A DNA stretch of 64,000 nucleotides, taken from assembly GCA_029718625.1 (NCBI GenBank), contig CM056379.1:70289456-70353455 (forward strand), written 5' to 3'. This document shows, in pieces, positions 9,859-21,854 of the stretch. How positions within the stretch are numbered: position 1 is the first letter of the stretch; each line of letters opens with the position of its first letter. The notes beneath the pieces were generated by a model. The model saw only the letters and a program-made list of their open reading frames with translations, searched no databases and was not told the origin of the DNA. Both the position numbers and the translations under genes were made by a program. This DNA comes from Synaphobranchus kaupii (Eukaryota; Chordata; Actinopteri; Anguilliformes; Synaphobranchidae).

Positions 9859-10405
9859 GTGGTACTACTAACTAACCCGAGGACCGAGGACATTAGGCCT
9901 GCACAAGGATGCCCTGAGTCGTATACAGGAGGATTGCTCATCGTCGGTAGTTCAATCGTTCGAGATGTGGATGTTCCTGCCGGAAAAACCATCTGCTTCC
10001 CTGGGGCCAGGGTTTCCGACATCAATAAACAGGTTCCATCAGTATTAAAACAACACCCATCCGCCCATACGCTGATCATCCATGTGGGATTTAACGATAT
10101 CCGTCTTCGTCGCTCGCTACAGCTGAAACGAGACTTTGAGGAGCTCTGGGACACTCTCAGGAACGGGCAAGCGCTTTCTCATCTCGGGCCCATTGGCGGT
10201 GAATGGCCGCGGCTCGGAAAGCTTCAGCCGCCTCCTTTCCCTGGATAACTGGCTAAGGTCCTTCTGCACTGCCACCGGCATAGACTACATCGAAAACTTT
10301 GACACGTACTGGAATAAACCGCACCTTCTGAAGAGAGACGGACTTCATCCGAACAGTAAAGGTGCTAAACTTTTGTCCACAAACTATGTGGAGGCGTTGA
10401 AATGA
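9859..10405 (+). pseudogene. LINE ORF1 with SGNH/GDSL esterase-like domain, frameshifted
   Basis: The first frame gives GGLLIVGSSIVRDVDVP (block I, with Ser at the nucleophile position) and HVGFNDIR (block III, with the GxND asparagine). Near 10175 the coding frame changes. The second frame gives SRLLSLDNWLRSFC and KRDGLHPNSKGAKLL, where DGLHPN is the D-x-x-H block V. Such esterase domains occur in ORF1 proteins of CR1/L2-like LINEs and are thought to help membrane or RNP handling. A single frameshift separates the two halves. The start at 9859 is only the start of the open frame. A short unrecognised frame at 9562-9744 may be an upstream piece of the same ORF1. Confidence 0.7.
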
Positions 10406-10639
10406 TATCCTCCACATCCGAGCCCGTCTTTTAAGGTAACACCTGTTATTTATTATGTTAGGCTTCTGCGCTCAAACCATAGACCGAATTGTGTTTATTT
10501 TAATAATCTATTAGTAGTGCTGCTCTCTGAAGGCACAATCAGTAGCGCGAGTGAGGTTATGTGTGTGGATCCTGTAAACCTGCCATCGCAGCCTAAACCT
10601 TTTTCACCATCTGAGTTTAAAACTCGTAAGAGCGGGCTC

Positions 10640-11752
10640 GGAGTTCTATGTATGAATGTTAGAAGCATGGTTCCTAAAATGGATTTCATTTGATCCTGGA
10701 CTCATGAAACCTGCCCGGATATTTTTGTGATTACAGAATCCTGGCTCACAAATGCAATATGAGATTCGGTAATGGCTATTGATGGGTATAATGTGTTCAG
10801 GTGTGACAGGCTACGTAAAGGAGGCGGAGTTATTTGTTACATCAAACCCTCCCTATCAGCAAACGTGTTATATGCCAAATCTACCCCTGGTCAATTTGAA
10901 AGTCTTATAATGAAAGTTGATGTGGGTGGCAACCCTCTAATTGTTGTAGCAATATATCGTCCTCCATCTGCTTCCACAGCTATCGTTAATTTATCACACC
11001 TCCTATCTGATTATGCACATTCGGAGATGCTAATAATGGGCGATTTAAATCTCGATTGGCTGACGAGCGCCTCTGACCCACTAAAGGCTGTCTGCGTAGA
11101 TCTAAATTTAACGCAGCTTATTCCAGATCCCACAAGACCAAATTTTAGGGATCCTACTAGATCCTCTTTGATTGATTTGATTTTAACAAATAGACCCCAC
11201 AAATACGCTCTGAGCGGCGTTTTCCCTTTAGATTTTAGTGATCATTGCCCCATAGCGTGTATTACAGACCTGAAAGCCTCTAAAACACCTCCATGTTTTA
11301 TAACTAAAAGAAATTATAAACATTTCTCTGATCAGGGATTTCTGCATGATATTTTTTGGAGCGATTTAAATGTAGCAGGTGCTATTCCAGACCCTGACCT
11401 AGCTTTGGCTCACTTTACTACTGTTTTTAATGGTATTGTAGATAAACATGCTCCAGTTAAAAGATTAAGGGTAAAAAATAGATTTAAGCCTTGGTTTTCA
11501 AATATTTTATCCACTGAACTACGAACCAGGCATAAAGCATGGGTTAAAGCAAGAGAGACAAATGTGCAGTCTGATTGGCAGGTTTTTAAAACAATAAGAA
11601 ATAAATGTTGCTCACTGATAAAGAAGGCAAAATCAGAGTATTATATCTCTTCACTAATGGAGACTGAGAATAACCCTTCTAAATTTTGGAAGATTGTCAA
11701 GTCCCTAAGTCCTACCCCATTACCAAATATAATAGCCCTATATATGGAATAA
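10640..11752 (+). pseudogene. LINE ORF2, APE endonuclease and start of RT region, broken
   Basis: The first endonuclease blocks, MNVRSMVPKMDF and ITESWL (catalytic Glu), carry TGA stops after FI and before VMAIDG. The frame is open from 10772 with GGVICYI, AIYRPPS, MGDLNLDW (Asp and Asn), SSLIDLILTN and DFSDHCPI (the terminal SDH). This is a full set of APE-type endonuclease motifs. The linker with NPSKFWKIVKSL, which normally leads into the reverse transcriptase, is followed after a few residues by a stop at 11750-11752. The 326-codon open frame is therefore an internal fragment, not a host gene. Confidence 0.85.
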
Positions 11753-12072
11753 ATGTCAGGATACACTAAAGCTGGATTGTTTGTCTCCATTGAATCCTTC
11801 AAGAATGCTCTGTTGAACATGATAATGGAAGAGGCCAAATGTACTTGCTTTGAGTGATGACTTGATCACTTTGCTCCCTGTCTTGTGTTGTTTCTTATGT
11901 AAAATATATTTTATTTATTTGTATATTTACTATATTTGTGACTATATCTGTACATGAGTTGTAACTTTGTTTTTGTAAATTTTGTAACTGACTGCCAACA
12001 GGGCTCCCCTGAAAAAGAGACCTTGGTCTCAGTGGGACTTCCTTGTATAAATAAAGGTTTCAATCAATCAAA
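11753..12072 (+). mobile_element. LINE 3' tail joined to truncated ORF2
   Basis: The segment ends with GGCTCCCCTGAAAAAGAGAC, GGTCTCAGTGGGACTTCC and AATAAAGG followed by short CAAT repeats. The same tail type (ending in CTTGGTCTCAGTG...AATAAAGG) occurs at 20880-20943. This identifies the region as the 3' end of the same or a sister LINE family. Confidence 0.7.
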
Positions 12073-12297
12073 CCCGAGCAGGCCTCACTGGCTTTCCCCT
12101 CTATCCTAACACTGACTAATATTTGTGTGATATGATCTCATTTTAGTTTACTGTAGATGGTTAACAGTATTCCCTGACCGAAGTGCGTGAACTTATTTAT
12201 AGTAGCGTCAGATTTGAGATCAATAATCACCATTGTGCTGCGACACAGCTTACTCCACGTGATTCCTTTGTTCCCTGAATGCACACGCGGCATAGGC

Positions 12298-12300
<3 letters not shown>

Positions 12301-12340
<40 letters not shown>
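12301..12340. repeat. (CA)20 microsatellite
   Basis: Twenty uninterrupted CA units. The frames crossing it are artefacts of the repeat. Confidence 0.95.
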
Positions 12341-12342
<2 letters not shown>

Positions 12343-12587
12343 TACAATACGCACACAACACAATATGTTTATTTAGTAGAATGTAATATTCATGTTTTTC
12401 CTTGTTTAATAAATCTATTTTTGTTAAAGCTGGTGTCTGTTTTGATGTCCAACCTAATCATTATAACGTAATACCTTCAACCCTTATTAATTATTAGTTA
12501 TTAGTGCTTTGATGGTAAATTGAAGTAGTAGTAATTATAATCCATAATAATCAAATGAGACTGATTTAATTTTAACCTAACTTAAGA

Positions 12588-12660
12588 ATAATAAGGGTAA
12601 ACCTCATTATTCCATATAATGGAATAATAAGGGTAAACCTCATTATTCCATTATTCCATA
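12588..12660. repeat. Tandem duplication of a ~35-bp TGGAATAATAAGGG unit
   Basis: GAATAATAAGGGTAAACCTC occurs twice, about 36 bases apart, each followed by ATTATTCCAT. The unit's own ends are inverted (TGGAATAAT/ATTATTCCA), so it can also fold. Confidence 0.7.
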
Positions 12661-13513
12661 CTTATGAACAAAACATTATGTGGAACTGGAGGTAGCACTG
12701 CTTATGAATAAGTATGTTTCATCCTAATTAAGAACAAGTTCATGCTGTCAGATTGTAAGCTCTACCAATGTCTCTGAAAATATCTAGGAATTTTTTGAAG
12801 ATGCGAGGGTGTGATGACCACAGAGCTGAGTGGAAAATACAGACCCTGCAACACCAGCAGTTGTGGAGTTTTAGTATAGAAGGTATATGTTCAAATATTT
12901 CCAGTAAAGTCTTAGGCCTATGTGTTTATCATTAACGGGAATTAAGATTAATAAGATTTATATTAACTAATTTTGCTGTGAGCTCGGCAAGAATGGAAAT
13001 AGCCTGTGCACTACTTGAATACCAAGGTGAGTTATTTAGTTATATAGTTATTATATTACTATTTTATTAGTAGTTATAGTTATTTTATTATATTTTATTA
13101 CTATATTGTAGTAATACATTTTACCTGATTCCATTCACATGCACATTATATCCCAGAATCAGGGTATAAGGGCAGATAATGTGAAGAACCTGAATGATCA
13201 CATCAAGCCTACCACATCATACAGTTTTTACCATCAGTTTTCTATGAGAGACAAGTAATATGAAGCTGCTGCTGGGAACACAGTCTTCATCCTTGCCAAA
13301 AGCATTTCCAGCATAAATGGCCTTGGTTAATTTCTCCAGCACTGATGAATTAGTAATTAAAACAGTTTGTCATAACACATAACATTTTTGTAAAACCACT
13401 TTGGCACAAATCAGATATTGTGAACCTATTTTTACAGAACATATTACAAATCTTATCCAGTCAGAATACATTTTTGGTGCAATCAATTGGCTTGATTATC
13501 TCAAAAATGTATT
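12661..13513. other. AT-rich spacer, nothing recognised
   Basis: No frame, RNA gene or element end is supported. There is an ATT-rich patch near 13020-13110. Confidence 0.5.
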
Positions 13514-14232
13514 TGTAATGGTGGCGTGACGTGTGAGGTAGGAGGGGCCAAATGCAGCAAGGGGGATTCATTAAGCACTAGGCCACTAGGACGGGAAACC
13601 CCGTAATTAAGGGAAGGAGACAAGACACGGAACACACGGACCAAAGCTACTAACCGGCTCACTGTCACACACCAATGAGTAGAAGCGCAAACGCCAGGTT
13701 TCTCAGTAAGAAAACCAAACAAGGCTAATGGAACAAAGAACTGCTACCCCTATACTTCTACAAGCTAAGTAACTCAGTAAAAGCGTGAATGCCCGATCTC
13801 CCAGGAGAGAGAAACATTTTACAGGCGAATAGAGCAGAGATCTGCGGTCTCATACCTCTATGAGCTAAGTAACTAAAGAGCCAGCAATAATAAACGCCCT
13901 GCCTCGGTAACGAGACGCATAAGAACAGGCGAGTAGCATAATGGCACAAATAACACACACCAAACAAACCCTGCAAAAATAATACGAGTTAGTATATGAG
14001 GAGGCGAAAGGAACATAGATCTAACGTTCCAAGGATACTTTCAGACTCGCAGTCACACACAAACATGTCCACAACATCGCCCAGTCTTCCCTATAGGAAG
14101 ACATGTACCGAAGGACGAAACAGAACTACAGTTCCGAACAAAATCACCAAAAGCTCCATGTACGGAGACAGGTACCGAAAGGAACAAACAGGACAGGCAG
14201 CACCGGACGTTTACCGGCTCAAAGACTAACGC
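13514..14232 (-). mobile_element. Truncated inverted relative of the 1.9-kb LTR
   Basis: Read on the minus strand this ends in CATTACA, like the LTR at 3498-5410. It shares the region with TGACGTGTGA, CAGCAAGGGG and GGGAAACCCCG in the same order, then the CATTTTACAGGCGA and GGCGTTTATT blocks. The similarity fades near 14232, so the 5' part of the LTR is missing. Single-base differences and short gaps are frequent. It is older than, or from a different subfamily to, the full copy. Confidence 0.65.
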
Positions 14233-15534
14233 GAGATTAGTAGAAAATAAATTATTTCCAGGTAGAATGTGCAAAGCTGTGCCCTTTCACCGAATGTTAA
14301 ATTCAAGGAAGAAATTTTTGTTTTACGTCACACGTATTTTTGAGCTACAGTCATGTTTTAGCTGTGAACAAATCATAACATATATAATTTTAAACTACAA
14401 TATGTGGATTATCAGTAGATATTAGTATTGACTGTCTAAAGTTGTTGGCTCAAGCTAGCACAACCCGGCAAAGCAAAAGCGAGCAGGCCGGGTAGATTGT
14501 GACACGTAGCGGGAGTAGGTGGGAGTAGGTTGTTACACTTGTTTAAGATGCTTGTTGTAGCTGTAGTCAGCTAACTAACACACATACAACTTAAAACCAT
14601 ATAGTAACTGTAAGTACCTGCCAGAAAAAGTAAATTGGGTTGTAGTATTTTCTATTTTTATTGCTTTTACTAAGCATACTGACGGAGATGCGAAGATCAG
14701 CCGAACCCGGAAGCAGCTGGACTGGATGAAAAAACATCTGAGTGTTGCCAGGAATATGAAATATGGTCTCTTAGTAATTTATTAAAGTATTATGGTAACG
14801 ACGAGTGTCACAACCTACCCAGATATCCTACGGTATGTTTGTTGCTCAGATGATGCCAAATAAGTAGCCTAATAGTAGGCTACTAATTTGTTAACAAACT
14901 AATAGCTATTTGCAAACAGAATTTTGTGAACACAAGAATGTCTAGGCTCTGTAGGACCACACAGGTTTCTAGAAATCTAAATATTCCAAATAAATAAATA
15001 CATCAATAAATACATAATAATAATAATAATACATTTTATTCATGCTGTGCTTTTCATAGAACCAAAGCACTGGATGCAGACAATGGTTCAAACATACCAT
15101 GTAGTGTAGTAATTGCAACACATATTATTTCCACTATAAATTATTTATAAATTATTGTCCTTTCACAGTTTGATGTGGCACATACAGTTTCATTCACCAC
15201 ATTCTCTTGAGATGGTAAGATGAAAAAACCAAGGGGTGCAAGTTGGAATTAAGAACTTACAGACAGTGCTTTGTAGGCTATGCGTGAGTAACTCGGCTTT
15301 TTTTTTTTTATTAACGTTTTTTTTTTTTTTAAACTTATTATATTGTGAGATATCACAAATTTTTGTGTACCAATGTAATGTGTTTGGTAAGTAACTAATG
15401 ATGATAATGCATGTAGATAATGACATCAAGAGAGACATGCATACAGAATACTTGCAGACACACGCATGCATTGTAGCTCAAAGAAAGACATAGGCGTGAA
15501 TTCTGTGCTTTAGCCTACCATGAACTTCAACTAC
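14233..15534. other. AT-rich spacer with simple repeats
   Basis: An AATAAATA/ATAATAATAAT patch lies near 14985-15035, and T-runs lie near 15299-15329. No gene-like frame. Confidence 0.5.
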
Positions 15535-15775
15535 AGTCAGGTCCATAAGTGTTTGCACAGTGACATAATTTTTTTTGTTTTGGCTCTGTACTCCAGTACA
15601 TTGCATTTGAAATGGAACAGTGACTATGAGGTTAAAGTGCAGACTTTCAGCTTTAATTTGATGGTTTTTACGTCCATATTAGGTGAACAGTGTAGCAATT
15701 GTAACCATTTCTATACAGAGCCCCCCCCCCCCCCCCCATTTTAGGGGACCAAAAGTAATTGGACACAACTCGCCC
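15535..15775 (+). mobile_element. One end of a Tc1-like element (CAGTCAGGTCCATAAGT type)
   Basis: After TA at 15533-15534 the sequence follows a fish Tc1-type inverted repeat: CAGTCAGGTCCATAAGTGTT, TTTTGGCTCTGTACTCCAGT, GCAGACTTTCAGCTTTAATT, then GGGGACCAAAAGTAATTGGA. The partner end is absent downstream. A reverse-oriented fragment of the same repeat is at 28560-28680. Confidence 0.7.
15721..15737. repeat. C17 homopolymer
   Basis: Seventeen consecutive C inside the Tc1-like end. A run of this length is prone to length error and to instability. Confidence 0.9.
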
Positions 15776-15939
15776 AGGGCCACTATATGCGCAGCGATTC
15801 TCTCCGAGCCCCTTTGAGAGTTGTCCATATACTAGAAAAAAGTGGAAAAATGGCATGGAAGTTTAACATATTTTGCATTGAAACTGTGAATTTGAATACA
15901 AATGAATGACAATTCAATCATATCTACGGCAATCAAATA

Positions 15940-16290
15940 AGGCAACAGGATCTGGGCCGTATCTGCCCTGGATGTTAAGGGGCTGATGGTGGAGGCTGGG
16001 GCAGAGCTGGGCCTGTGTCAGTCTGACAGTAACTGATCCGTGCCACCTTTGGACCAGCCGTGAAAATGAGTCACGGATCTGGGCCGGATCTAGACTGGTT
16101 ATCATGAAATTCAAGGTTGAACTGGGCCAGTTCTGTCCCTAACTCGCACCAGATATGCAAAACGGGTCAGTGCCGGTATTGGCCTGTTGTGCAAAATTAA
16201 GGGCCAAATCCGTTCGCCAGTTCGACTCAGTTACAGATCTTCAGAATGATTTGGACCAGATCTGGGCCAGAGTAATTTTGCTATCAGGGT
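15940..16290. repeat. Degenerate GATCTGGGCC-rich repeat
   Basis: GATCTGGGCC and close variants (ACTGGGCCAG, CCAGATCTGG) recur about eight times in a 350-base stretch with no fixed period. The 66-codon minus frame across it has no coding signature. Confidence 0.45.
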
Positions 16291-16299
16291 AGCGACACT

Positions 16300-18590
16300 C
16301 TGGCCGATTCTGGTTTGAGCCACACATCTAGGTATTATTCTGATAAGGTAGCCTGCCTACCTGGGCTTCGGCCATTATCGCTTTGTGCACTATGAAGGAT
16401 GGAGGTAATGGGCCATCAGTGAGAACAAAGGGATGTTGCCTAGCTAGCCTACACACCTTTTGGCATTGGCGGTTTTCGGTCTTGAAAAAAGCCTGGCAGT
16501 TCTAGTGTTAATGAATTATTATTAATGTAGTAGTTGCTGCATTGTATTGGACTTTGATTAACTCCTTTGCGTAGATGCATAGTGATAATGGCGCCGGCGC
16601 CATCATTTTGCTCAACTGAGACAATCGCTGCTCCTGCAGCCAAACTATTAGTGGAAATCACAAACTCAGTGTTTTAAATTTATTGGTAGACGATTCGTGA
16701 CGATTTCTGCGCAATGCGGAGTTTCTAAGTGTCACTATTTTCCCGTAGCAAGTCCATTTAACAAGCACCCCCCCACCCAGTCTATACCTACCCATGAGTG
16801 ATGTAGTGGACAATAGCATCTATATTTGAGTTCATAAATATATTTATTCATCATATAAAATTTGAATTCCATCATAGCCACACGATAAACCCAACAATAG
16901 CCTGATCGTATGCCAGAAAAGCCGTGAAAAGCCCTGCTCACTCAAATGCAAAATAAACATGTGAAAGTATTCTCTCATTCTACCATGTATTCTACTAGCA
17001 ATATATGCTACTAAATATGAAATAAATATGCAATCCTACCATTGGTTTTACACATTGAGATGTTCCTTTCAAAATTCAGTGGTCATTTATTGTCTGGTAC
17101 AATCGGTTTGAGAAATGTACAACACTTTATACCGCTATTACACTATCTGAAACGTCGACTCGTAATACCCCCCATGCCCTGCAAGCCTGTCTCATTCATT
17201 ACAGTTCATTCTGGTTTAATTGTCGACTCTTATATCCAATAGAGCAGGTTATAACCTTAGCAACGGTATATGAAATGTCCTCTGGGGTACTTTGAACAAT
17301 TTACTACAGCCCAGCGTAACTGCAGTTTTCGTTTTAACGGTCTGGTATTGCGCAAGCTCTATAAATAACGCATTAGGGAGGGGAGTTTCCCTTTATCGAT
17401 ATGCAAGTATTTTTGCGTCTAAAATGCTGTTGGTTTCGCTGGCTACATGTACGTTCGTTTTTCCACTCGAGCAATCTCTTTCCAATATGTTTGATAGGCC
17501 TATTGTTATTTTTGCATTTTGAGTGCATTTCACATACTGTAGTGCAATCGTTAGTTTTATTTTTGATGTAGGCTACTGATTTTCATTGAAGATAGAACAT
17601 TTGGCAGCATTTTGCAGATGGTGGAATACTATTTTATTTTCATGTTATCGTACATAATATAGGCTATGGCGTATATACTTGTCACTTGTCCAATTTACTG
17701 TGCGCTGATATGTGGTAGATTAATGTAAACATTTTCCTTAGAGTGATTATGAATAGTAACATAAATTTTTTTTTAAAACAGAAAAATGCAATCCCGGGGC
17801 AAAAGTATACATACTGTAGAGTACAGGGAAAAGTGATGTTTTATTGAGGTACAAGAGTGAATGATTAGGCTACATATTTAGGTGTATGTAACACTGTGAT
17901 ATCAATGTTTTTATCTTAATCCATCAGAAGGAGCAAATGTATATGCTTTAATGGACTAAACAAATTGTTTTGCATAGGGGTTTTGGACCCATAGATATCT
18001 ACCCCCCTATACTGATGAAAATATAGTAATCCCCACTTGAAAATGAGCCAAAACTGTTGATTTGTAGTTCAATGTATCATTATTTTTTTTATTTAGAGCA
18101 GTGCACAATTTAGCCATTTGGATAGATTTGGAGACACTAATGGACAACGGGTACACTGCCTATATTTTGCATCATAGACCTTTAGTAATTCTGCATATCA
18201 TCCTCAGATTTTGCACACTTGTTGACATGGAGTTTATGATCCAGGAAATGTATATATGTACCTCTTTCACTTATGTAGCTCTCAGTATTTTGTTGCAAAC
18301 TAAAGAAAAACCTTTTTTTTTGTTGCATTTTTCCAAAGTTTCTTTGCATTTGTGGCACTTTATTTTGACTTAAATTATGAAAATAAACAAATCTAAGTTC
18401 GTATTGTAAAGGGTACACCTGTCTTTTTTCATTTAAGCCATTTATCAAGTTTATGTGATGCTCACACCTGGAGTTGTAAAGCCTTTAACAGGGCACCCCC
18501 TAAATAGATGAGAATTGACCAAATTTGCCATCTGCGCCAAGGAGTTAAATACCTCCACAGGAAGACCATCCCTGTCCTGATTGGGTTAAG
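16300..18590. other. AT-rich spacer, no supported gene
   Basis: Several 60-90 codon frames occur on both strands (for example 18101-18373), but none shows known motifs or a compositional bias. I see no RNA gene or element border. Confidence 0.5.
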
Positions 18591-18594
18591 GTAT

Positions 18595-18706
18595 GGGGGG
18601 GGGGGGGGGGTCATGACAAAGACTGGCTTATCTTTGATGTTGGGGGGGTGAGAGTGAGAGACAGAGAGCGACAGAGATAGAGAGAAGATGGGGGGGGGGG
18701 GGGGGG
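18595..18706. repeat. Two G16-17 tracts flanking a GAGAGA segment
   Basis: G runs at 18595-18610 and 18690-18706 enclose GGTGAGAGTGAGAGACAGAG-like purine sequence. The plus strand is almost entirely purine from 18640 to 18706. Confidence 0.85.
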
Positions 18707-18837
18707 TACTTATATCTAAAAATTAGATATCCTACAGCACATACAAGGAATTTTTCTTGGTATTATTGCTCACATAGACACGTCTAAGATAAAAAGTAAG
18801 CATAATGCACTAGATATAAAATAATTAAAAATGTAGT

Positions 18838-18966
18838 ACGGAGTAGTGCAAGGAATATAAATATAAATATAAAATATCTACAAATGTATATGTATATATG
18901 AGTCCAGAGTAGTGCAAGGAATGTAAAATATCAACAAATGTATATTTGTATATGTATATATGCATC
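18838..18966. repeat. Two-copy ~60-bp minisatellite
   Basis: AGTAGTGCAAGGAAT...TAAA...ACAAATGTATAT...GTATATATG occurs twice in a row. The minus-strand frame here encodes the same duplicated peptide and is not a gene. Confidence 0.65.
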
Positions 18967-19139
18967 TCTATTAGCCATCTATAAAGCTTGTGTGATAATA
19001 TGTTAACTAGTTTGACCAAAAAGTGTTTTATTCTTACCCAATTACAACACATAGATTTTGCACTGGTTTGACCTGCTTGCAGAGTATTCCCCACCTGTCT
19101 CTATTACAGACCCGATCCATTTATGAGATAGCTAGCTTT

Positions 19140-19800
19140 TGTTAAAACTATTCACAAAAACCTTTCTTTGTCACTTTCTATGATTGTCTAACGTTACTTA
19201 AATCATATTAACTGTAAAAGCATATTTAGCTAGCTATAACATTAATGTTACCCATGGATGTATTGACAGAGGGACAAAGAGAAGCATAACGTTAGGGTTT
19301 GGTAACATTAACGTTAGTTAACATTAGCAAACTTTTGTAACATTAGCTAGCTAGCCTTTCTAGTCAAGTTCACTTCAGCTAGCTAGCCAATTGTGCACAT
19401 TATCAAACATTGCAACCAATAAAGTTTGTGCCTGCCCTATGGTCGGCTTCTGGAGCTAACGTTGGCTAACGTTAATAGTTGATGTTAACGTTTTCTGGTT
19501 ATCTAGCTAAATTAGCTAACGTGTGCTAGCCATGTTCCCATTAGATAGCTAACGTTAGCTAGCTAGCTAGCCTTTCTAGACAAGTTCACTTCAGCTAGCT
19601 AGCTAATTGTGCACATTATCAAACATTGCAACCAACAAAGTATGTGCCTTGTGGTCGGCTTCTGGAGCTAGCTAGCTAACGTCAACGTTTTCTGGCTAGC
19701 TAAATTAGCTAACGTGTGCTAGCCATGTTCTCATTCAACTATAACTAACGTTAGCTAGCCATGTTCTCATTTCAAAGATAGCTAGCTAACTTAGCTGGCT
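19140..19800. repeat. GCTAGC/AACGTT-rich duplicated region
   Basis: A block of about 215 bases running from CTAGCCTTTCTAG through CACTTCAGCTAGCTAG, ATTATCAAACATTGCAACCA, GGTCGGCTTCTGGAGCTA and GTGTGCTAGCCATGTTC is present at about 19350-19535 and again at about 19570-19730. A third partial unit follows near 19755. It is dense in the palindromes GCTAGC and AACGTT. Confidence 0.75.
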
Positions 19801-19806
19801 AGTTAA

Positions 19807-19978
19807 AACCCTTTGAGGAGTAAGTTTTTTGAGAGTTCTAGTTCCAATTCATAGTGTTCTATTCTGGAATAGTCCATTTTGCATTGATAACCCTTTATGA
19901 TGTCAATTAGAATTCAATAGAATTCTAGAATGCATTTTAGAATTATCCCACATTTGGGACCGTACTCCTCAAAGGGTT
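19807..19978. mobile_element. 172-bp MITE with TTAA flanks (piggyBac-like)
   Basis: AACCCTTTGAGGAGTA at the left and its exact inverse at the right lie between TTAA at 19803-19806 and 19979-19982. TTAA duplication is the hallmark of piggyBac-type insertion. The body has no coding capacity. Confidence 0.65.
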
Positions 19979-20668
19979 TTAAGGCTAACTAAATTAGCTT
20001 GCACTAGCTAAATTCACAAATAAAATTGCTCTCACTGGTCGTAACGTTAACCGGAGAATATGTTGTCTGCTATCTCATGAAATTGTTTGAGTCAGTATCG
20101 ATGAAGACCGCTCATTTTACCTTATCGATAGCTACGAAGGTTGGGTTGATCGGATGGTGGACAGCATGTGATGGCGAAAGAACTTGTCCAGGCAGGTGTT
20201 GATTGAATCAGATTGAATACAGTGAGGAAGCGCACTGCACAGGCAGAATGTGGGACTTTCCAGAACTTCCCAGAAGCGAGCTAGAACTTTACAGGCGTGT
20301 CTCGTTGAGTTGGGCGCGCAAAGCAGTCGGAACTCGGAAGTGCAGAAAAATGATCAAGACCCACTCATTTAAAATTAGTTGGGTTCACTGAGTGTCCTCT
20401 TTTTTGGAGTTACTCATAAAATAACCTTAAATTTTGAGTAACTTTATATGTTGGATTAATTCTTCAATTTTTATATTAAATAAACTCATAGTGTGGCTTC
20501 TATTTTGACCAGCTTTCTAAGTTGGACTCATTCTTCAATTATTAAATTAATTGTACTAAAACCTTTACTGAAAAGACACGGATTCATTTTCATAAGTCTG
20601 TTTGGTCGATTTTTTTTGTCAAATCTACTGGACCCCAGAATCATTTTTTACAGTGTAGTTTTAAATAC

Positions 20669-20943
20669 ACCTCAGGTAACCACTGAATTTGGTAAAACAG
20701 CTTTTAGATACTTTGCCCCTTGGTCCTGGAACAGGCATCAAGACATCCTTAAACTTTAATTTCTCATTCCTATGGGTATCTTTAAGTCCCTAATCTTGGA
20801 CCTAGGCATATTTGTTGATGTATATAAATGTTAAATGTCCTTGTTTTGTATTTTATCATATATGTTTTTTAATGTAATGCAGGGCACATCTGCGAATGAG
20901 CCCTTGGTCTCAGTGTGTCTCCCTGTTGAAATAAAGGAAATAT
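20669..20943 (+). mobile_element. LINE 3' end, 5'-truncated
   Basis: The last codons of a LINE reverse-transcriptase ORF are readable (TEFGKTAFRYFAPWSWN... to a TAA at 20757-20759). A 3' tail with CCTTGGTCTCAGTG and AATAAAGG follows. 5' truncation is the normal outcome of LINE insertion. The tail resembles that at 12010-12060. Confidence 0.7.
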
Positions 20944-21854
20944 ATGCAGTGAACGTATTAATACATTGCATTGATAAAATGATCATAGCTTCTATTGATG
21001 ACTGGGATATAACCATCACACAATCAAAAAATAATCGCTGGACAGTGGTTGCACGCAATATTACTAAGTAAACAAATAAATTGTTGGATTTACTTTAAAA
21101 AAAATTTATAAATACCTAATAAAGTAATGTATGGTAACATAATAGCCTATATGCGACATCTTCAACTTAACCAGTTGAAGTTGCATATACTTAATAGGCC
21201 ATTACTTGCAAGCACTGTCCAAAGATTTATTTTTTGAGTGCATCTGTCACATGCTGTAATGATGTGGCCAGGAGAGAGAGAGATTTTAACCTAGAGACTG
21301 GTAGATCTACACTGCGGGGAGCTACTTTGCGCTTCCTAATCATTTTGGAGCAGCTGTGCTCACACAAGTAGGCTACAAAATCGTATCTCTGTCAAAGCGA
21401 TTATGATACAAACACTGTCTATCACTGTCTATCTATGAATGATCCATCTAATATTGGTCTGGTATTATATACCAGACAGTCATAGCCTACGTTTACATAT
21501 TTTTCTTTTTATGACAGCTCTTTGATAATTGTAGGCGAGGCAAAGGAAAATAAACCCAATATTTTTTTCAATGCACTCATTCTAATATCCATTTTTGCGA
21601 AACATCCCGTATTTTTAATAATCATCTATTGGCGGTGCTAGACATAAACTACCTTTTTTTCCGAACAAAGTAGCACGGGAAAAAATTATTAAGTGAAAAC
21701 TCTGAATACGCGTATCTTGCAGACACGCCTCATTTTCATCAAATCTCCACCCGGTGCGCGTAATGGCGCGTATATACTGGAGAGATGCTTAAAACAGCGG
21801 TAAAATGTCTGAATCACAAATGGCTAAAGCTACGCGGAATTTCGGGAGTAACGC
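20944..21854. other. Spacer, nothing recognised
   Basis: No supported gene or element. From about 21700 the sequence becomes richer in CG dinucleotides (GTGCGCGTAATGGCGCG near 21754). Confidence 0.45.

Larger units (their letters stand above)
9181..12072 (+). mobile_element. Internally deleted LINE (jockey/L2-CR1-like)
   Basis: The order is a 5' leader, an SGNH esterase-like ORF1, an APE-type endonuclease, the first part of an RT linker, then an abrupt jump to a 3' tail ending AATAAAGGTTTCAATCAATCA. The fingers, palm and thumb of the reverse transcriptase are absent. The left border is placed at the loss of similarity to the Ginger1-like gene and is approximate. ORF1 esterases are known from CR1/L2-type LINEs. 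The clade assignment is inferred from layout, not from a search. Confidence 0.7.

Noticed and set aside
10772..11752. 326-codon frame as an intact host gene
   Set aside because: It is the APE endonuclease part of a LINE ORF2, with stop codons just upstream and no reverse transcriptase downstream.
12187..12471. 94-codon frame crossing the (CA)n repeat
   Set aside because: The His-Thr repeat is the translated microsatellite.
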